Positions 17,828 to 20,919 of a DNA stretch of 20,919 nt are shown here, piece after piece. The DNA is from Intoshia linei (lineage: Eukaryota > Orthonectida > Rhopaluridae): positions 1 through 20,919 of the forward strand of contig LWCA01000664.1 of NCBI GenBank assembly GCA_001642005.1, read 5' to 3'. Numbering within the stretch: the first letter of the stretch is position 1; each line of letters starts with the position of its first letter. Position numbers and translations under genes: made by a program. Under the pieces are notes generated by a model. That model was not told the origin of the DNA, searched no databases, and saw nothing but the letters and a program-made list of their open reading frames with translations.

Positions 17828-19465
17828 TAGTACAAAATATCAATAAATGATGATAGCTAATGTACTCGTCAATGGTGTAAATAAATATATAATTAATAAT
17901 TATGTATTTATTTAATTATAATTAAATCACAAATATTAAATATTAAAAATGAATAAATACTTTTAAAGAATGTAAATTAATTGATATATCATCTATTTTA
18001 TATATATTATATACATTACATACATCTGGATAGGGCTGAATCTACACTTTCTCAATCATTTACCCATTACTAATTCAGGTATTTTCAATATTGATTTTGG
18101 GAAAATTGTTTAAAATTATTAAAATTATTAAAAAGTAATTAATCGTAAAACCTTACATTAAATTTCACATTATGTACATGTTTTTTGCCAAAATAATGTA
18201 ATCATAAAATAAAATCGTAAAATCGATTCATACGGTAAATTAAATTTTTCATTTTAATAATTTAAGATAAATCACATTTTTTTATTTTATGTGTTAGACT
18301 AGTGACCGCCAAAATATATGATCGGCAGAAACCAGTTACGATTCTTTGTTAAAAGTACCTTTATCTGATTAATTTTGATTAAACGTTAAAAATACGAATG
18401 TTGTGACATTTCAAAAATATTTTTTATTAATACTGATTCAATAATCATATTTGGAACAATAGAAAATTGTTATTACGCAATTAATTCTGACATAATACAA
18501 AGAAATTTTTAATTTTTAAATGGTGACATAGCACTAAAAAAAAACATATATATAATTTCATGAGACTATGAAAATCGCAGAACAACGACTATATGTACTA
18601 TATACATTATATATTTGTATACAAGGACATGTCATGATAGTATGCTCGAAATTTTTTTATTACATACCCATACATTTATTACACCGCTAGTAAATACTTT
18701 GGTGAAACACTGACCACTTCTGTATCATGCACTTCTCATTAATTTGTATATAACTTGTATACGTAACTTGTGTTTTATTAATTTTGATGTTATCACAAAA
18801 TTTTCAATATTCTGAATGGTAAAATTAATATTAGATGGTAATTTAAATTTAATGTTATTTTTACTTTTTTATATGTGAAATTTCTGTATAGTTGGTATGT
18901 TCATTGACATTGTTTTAATAATAATTGTTAAAACTCATAACGTATAAGATTATATTCTTTCAATAAGAAAATACATATGGCCCATTCTCTACACTAAATA
19001 TCAAAATAGCAAAAATTAAAATGATAAATTAGATTTATTTTTTTGGTTTAATGTTGAGCATAAATCTTATATTTTACAATAATTATAAAATATCTGCCAA
19101 AAAAATTATATTTAAACACTATTTATAGACGCTTACATATATGTTAGATAAAAATTTGTTTTTACAAAATATTAAGTATAAATATCAATCGACATATCTA
19201 GTTTTGTATAGAATAAAAATAAACCAATTTCGATTTGTTACGTTGATAAAATCAAAAAAATTTTGGTAGCGCCAAAACTTTCAATTATAGTTATTTTAAA
19301 ATAAATATTTACACATTCTCAATAAAACTCTAAAGTTTTAATGTGATGTCAGATAGTTACATATGCATCTTATTTGAAAAGAAATTTAAAAATAAGCATC
19401 ATTAAGATGTCATTCTAAGACTTTTAAATACTGTAACGCCAATAAGTTTAAATTAAATTAATTAA

Positions 19466-19726
19466 ATGAATCAATCAATTGATATAGATATGACCAATAC
19501 AACTGAACATTGTTCCAATTGCGCGAAAAAGACAAAGAATAACGATGAATTCAAGAAAAATAATAGAGAAAGTAGCGTTATCGGGTGTATAACTCATAAA
19601 AATGAAGTTATAAATACATTTGGTAACGAGATAATGATATTAAGTACTAGCAGTAACTTCAATAGTGTACTACTAGAAACTTATATATCAAACATTATAT
19701 TTCATGTAAAAAATGAATTAACATAA
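19466..19726 (+). CDS. Unassigned ORF in the candidate transposon, 86 codons
   Basis: Starts MNQSIDIDMTNTTEHCSNCA and ends IIFHVKNELT. It is hydrophilic, rich in Asn, Ser, Thr and Lys, with one C-x-x-C pair near residue 16-19 and no membrane segment. Base composition is less AT-biased than the surroundings. It begins 34 bp inside the left inverted repeat, so it is likely the N-terminal part of the transposon protein or a separate small transposon ORF. The frame ends before the downstream transposase-like ORF. A 6-nt exon-like AGTGAA with donor GTGAGT follows at 19741-19746, so splicing between the two is conceivable. Confidence 0.45.
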   Translation: MNQSIDIDMTNTTEHCSNCAKKTKNNDEFKKNNRESSVIGCITHKNEVINTFGNEIMILSTSSNFNSVLLETYISNIIFHVKNELT

Positions 19727-19811
19727 TATATTTATTCCAGAGTGAAGTGAGTTTAACATTAGTTACTCTAAAGTTACTATATCGTTACTGAGAAAGGAAA
19801 AAAAATTATAG

Positions 19812-20366
19812 AAGGAGGTATATAAAACACAATATACAAAAACACATCTTTTTGCTTTGTGTACCGACAATGGAGATAAAGGGGAAAATGCTGTTAGAAC
19901 ATATTTAAATCAAATTTTTGATATGTATAAAATAAAAAACAAAACTGTAATCGTATGGTCTGATGGACCATACGGTGAATTTAAAAATAAATATCTTGTA
20001 CAGACATTAAAAATTTTGGAAATTAAATATTTGTGCAAGATTCATTGGAGATTTTTTGCAACAAGCCATGGAAAAAGTGTTGTTGATGGGATTGGGGGGC
20101 GAGTGAAGCATATGGTGCAAAAATCAGTAATGTCCAAAAGACATGATGCCCCTATTGTCAATAATGCAATAACATTTGTTAGTACGGCTCAGAGGTTATG
20201 TCAAAACACCTTCATTAAAAAATGTCGTGGAGTTAAAAAGTACAAATGGAACAAAACAAAATTTGCTGGCATTGGAAAATGCCATAATATTGAAATAGAT
20301 AAAAATCTTCTAATACTAAGAGAACACACTAGAGACCATCCTTTTATTACATATCTAATATTATAA
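19812..20366 (+). CDS. Transposase-like protein, C-terminal part (SDG / HGK / DGIGG type)
   Basis: Open from just after TTATAG at 19811 to TAA at 20364-20366, 184 codons without an ATG at the start. The first in-frame TTG at 19857 is not a credible start, because conserved-looking residues (THLFALCTDNGDKGENA) run through it. Key features: VIVWSDGPYGEFKNKY, then HWRFFATSHGKSVVDGIGG, the signature of a widespread family of transposon-derived proteins in insects and cnidarians with an RNase H-like fold. The Asp of SDG and the Asp of VDG are candidate catalytic residues. Family members are usually several times longer, so this is a spliced terminal exon or a truncated copy. No internal stop or frameshift is present. 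The superfamily is not identified. Confidence 0.7.
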   Translation, partial: KEVYKTQYTKTHLFALCTDNGDKGENAVRTYLNQIFDMYKIKNKTVIVWSDGPYGEFKNKYLVQTLKILEIKYLCKIHWRFFATSHGKSVVDGIGGRVKHMVQKSVMSKRHDAPIVNNAITFVSTAQRLCQNTFIKKCRGVKKYKWNKTKFAGIGKCHNIEIDKNLLILREHTRDHPFITYLIL

Positions 20367-20372
20367 ATTATA

Positions 20373-20378
20373 AATAAA
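20373..20378 (+). terminator. Poly(A) signal after the transposase-like ORF
   Basis: AATAAA 6 nt after the stop codon at 20364-20366. It supports the ORF being a real 3' exon on this strand. Confidence 0.5.
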
Positions 20379-20919
20379 TGTTTAATTTAAAATGTATTGA
20401 AATTCTATATTCATTTTAAAAAGTTTATATATGTAAAGCCAAAGTTTATAATTTAATTTTAATTTTTACACTATTATAACCAATACCCATGGTTTAATTA
20501 TTGGTAGTATCTGTCGACTTTATTCCTACTAAACTATTAAATGAATTAATGGTCTTCATTTATTTATAGATTCACAAGAATCTTCGATAAACTAAAAATG
20601 AACATTAAAAAGTGTTTTTTGTGAATTTCGAATGAATCACATTCTATGTTAAAATTTAAATATTGTAATTCGTTTCTCTCCAAACTAATGCTAATTAAAA
20701 TATTTTTAATTTTTTTGTGGTCAATTTAAAGCTATTTCTAAACAATATATTATATTATTTTGTCATCTATATCTATTTATCTGTAAATTTAACCATTTTG
20801 GCGTTACAAGCATGGGCCATATATATACATATATGTATGTATTTATAAATGTAATCAATTCAGTGGGTATATTTATTTATAATTAACTGTACTATCAATA
20901 TTAGGCAAAAGTTTAGTCT

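Larger units (their letters stand above)
16020..19431. other. Gene-poor AT-rich region
   Basis: About 3.4 kb with no ORF above 60 codons in any frame and no recognisable protein motif. It holds the inverted-repeat structure at 17156-17827, several short runs of TTACTGAGTT, and isolated AG-NNN-GT triplets: TAA 16090, TGA 16293, CAA 16652, ATG 18835 and TTG 18892. These fit the microexon pattern but cannot be linked to a gene. Confidence 0.6.
19432..20808 (+). mobile_element. Candidate DNA transposon with 23-bp terminal inverted repeats
   Basis: The left end TGTAACGCCAATAAGTTTAA and the right end read in reverse, TGTAACGCCAAAATGGTTAA, match at about 20 of 23 positions, the first 11 without a mismatch. 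Both ORFs of this stretch lie between them. No target duplication is seen at the exact ends (TTTAAATAC left, AGCATGGGC right), which leaves the superfamily undecided. At 1377 bp with a transposase C-terminus only, it is probably an internally deleted copy. Confidence 0.55.

Noticed and set aside
19857-20366. Transposase-like ORF starting at TTG 19857
   Set aside because: TTG is not a likely eukaryotic start here, and conserved-looking residues extend upstream to 19812.
1-20919. tRNA, rRNA or CRISPR content
   Set aside because: Nothing resembling these was seen on either strand. The direct repeats at 1-520 have no spacer array structure.

Overview
The window is very AT-rich (about four fifths A+T by eye) nuclear DNA from an animal, most likely an insect or another arthropod. 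Three conserved nuclear genes are split by short spliceosomal introns, and cut-and-paste transposons (hAT, pogo/Tigger-like, mariner-like traces) fill introns and spacers. There is no bacterial-type operon, rRNA, tRNA or CRISPR. The species cannot be fixed from the sequence. Introns of 39 and 42 nt show that the host tolerates very short introns.

Layout: 1-520 holds two diverged copies of a direct repeat. 658-1243 (minus strand) carries two exons of the mitochondrial ATP synthase gamma subunit; its 3' exons lie beyond the left edge. 2318-5062 (plus) is a complete three-exon gene for the catalytic subunit of the tRNA m1A58 methyltransferase (TRMT61A), with two hAT insertions in its second intron. 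5447-5737 is an unassigned ORF. 6303-8460 (plus) is a complete six-exon DHHC palmitoyltransferase gene with a poly(A) signal directly after the stop.

The unusual part is 8988 to about 16014. A first exon encodes a clean signal peptide and ends in phase 1 at a GT donor. Over the next 7 kb the sequence repeatedly shows a splice acceptor, exactly three nucleotides, and a splice donor (pattern YAG-NNN-GTAA). I count 23 strict matches between 9109 and 16654, where base composition predicts about one, plus several with weaker donors. From 14197 to 15591 they come every 56-190 nt. Read in order, 22 triplets followed by a six-nucleotide exon keep one open frame and would extend the secreted peptide by roughly 24 residues, one residue per triplet. 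I infer a gene for a small secreted peptide assembled from some two dozen 3-nt microexons, the shortest frame-preserving exon possible. The architecture recalls, in extreme form, secreted microexon genes such as aphid bicycle genes and schistosome MEGs, but no sequence similarity is claimed. The large 5' introns of this gene have been enlarged by hAT and pogo-like insertions and a helix-turn-helix transposase relic.

From 16020 to 19431 I see no gene, only low-complexity DNA and inverted repeats. 19432-20808 is bounded by 23-bp imperfect terminal inverted repeats and carries a transposase-like ORF (SDG...HGK...DGIGG signature) and an unassigned upstream ORF: a probable DNA transposon or its deleted derivative.
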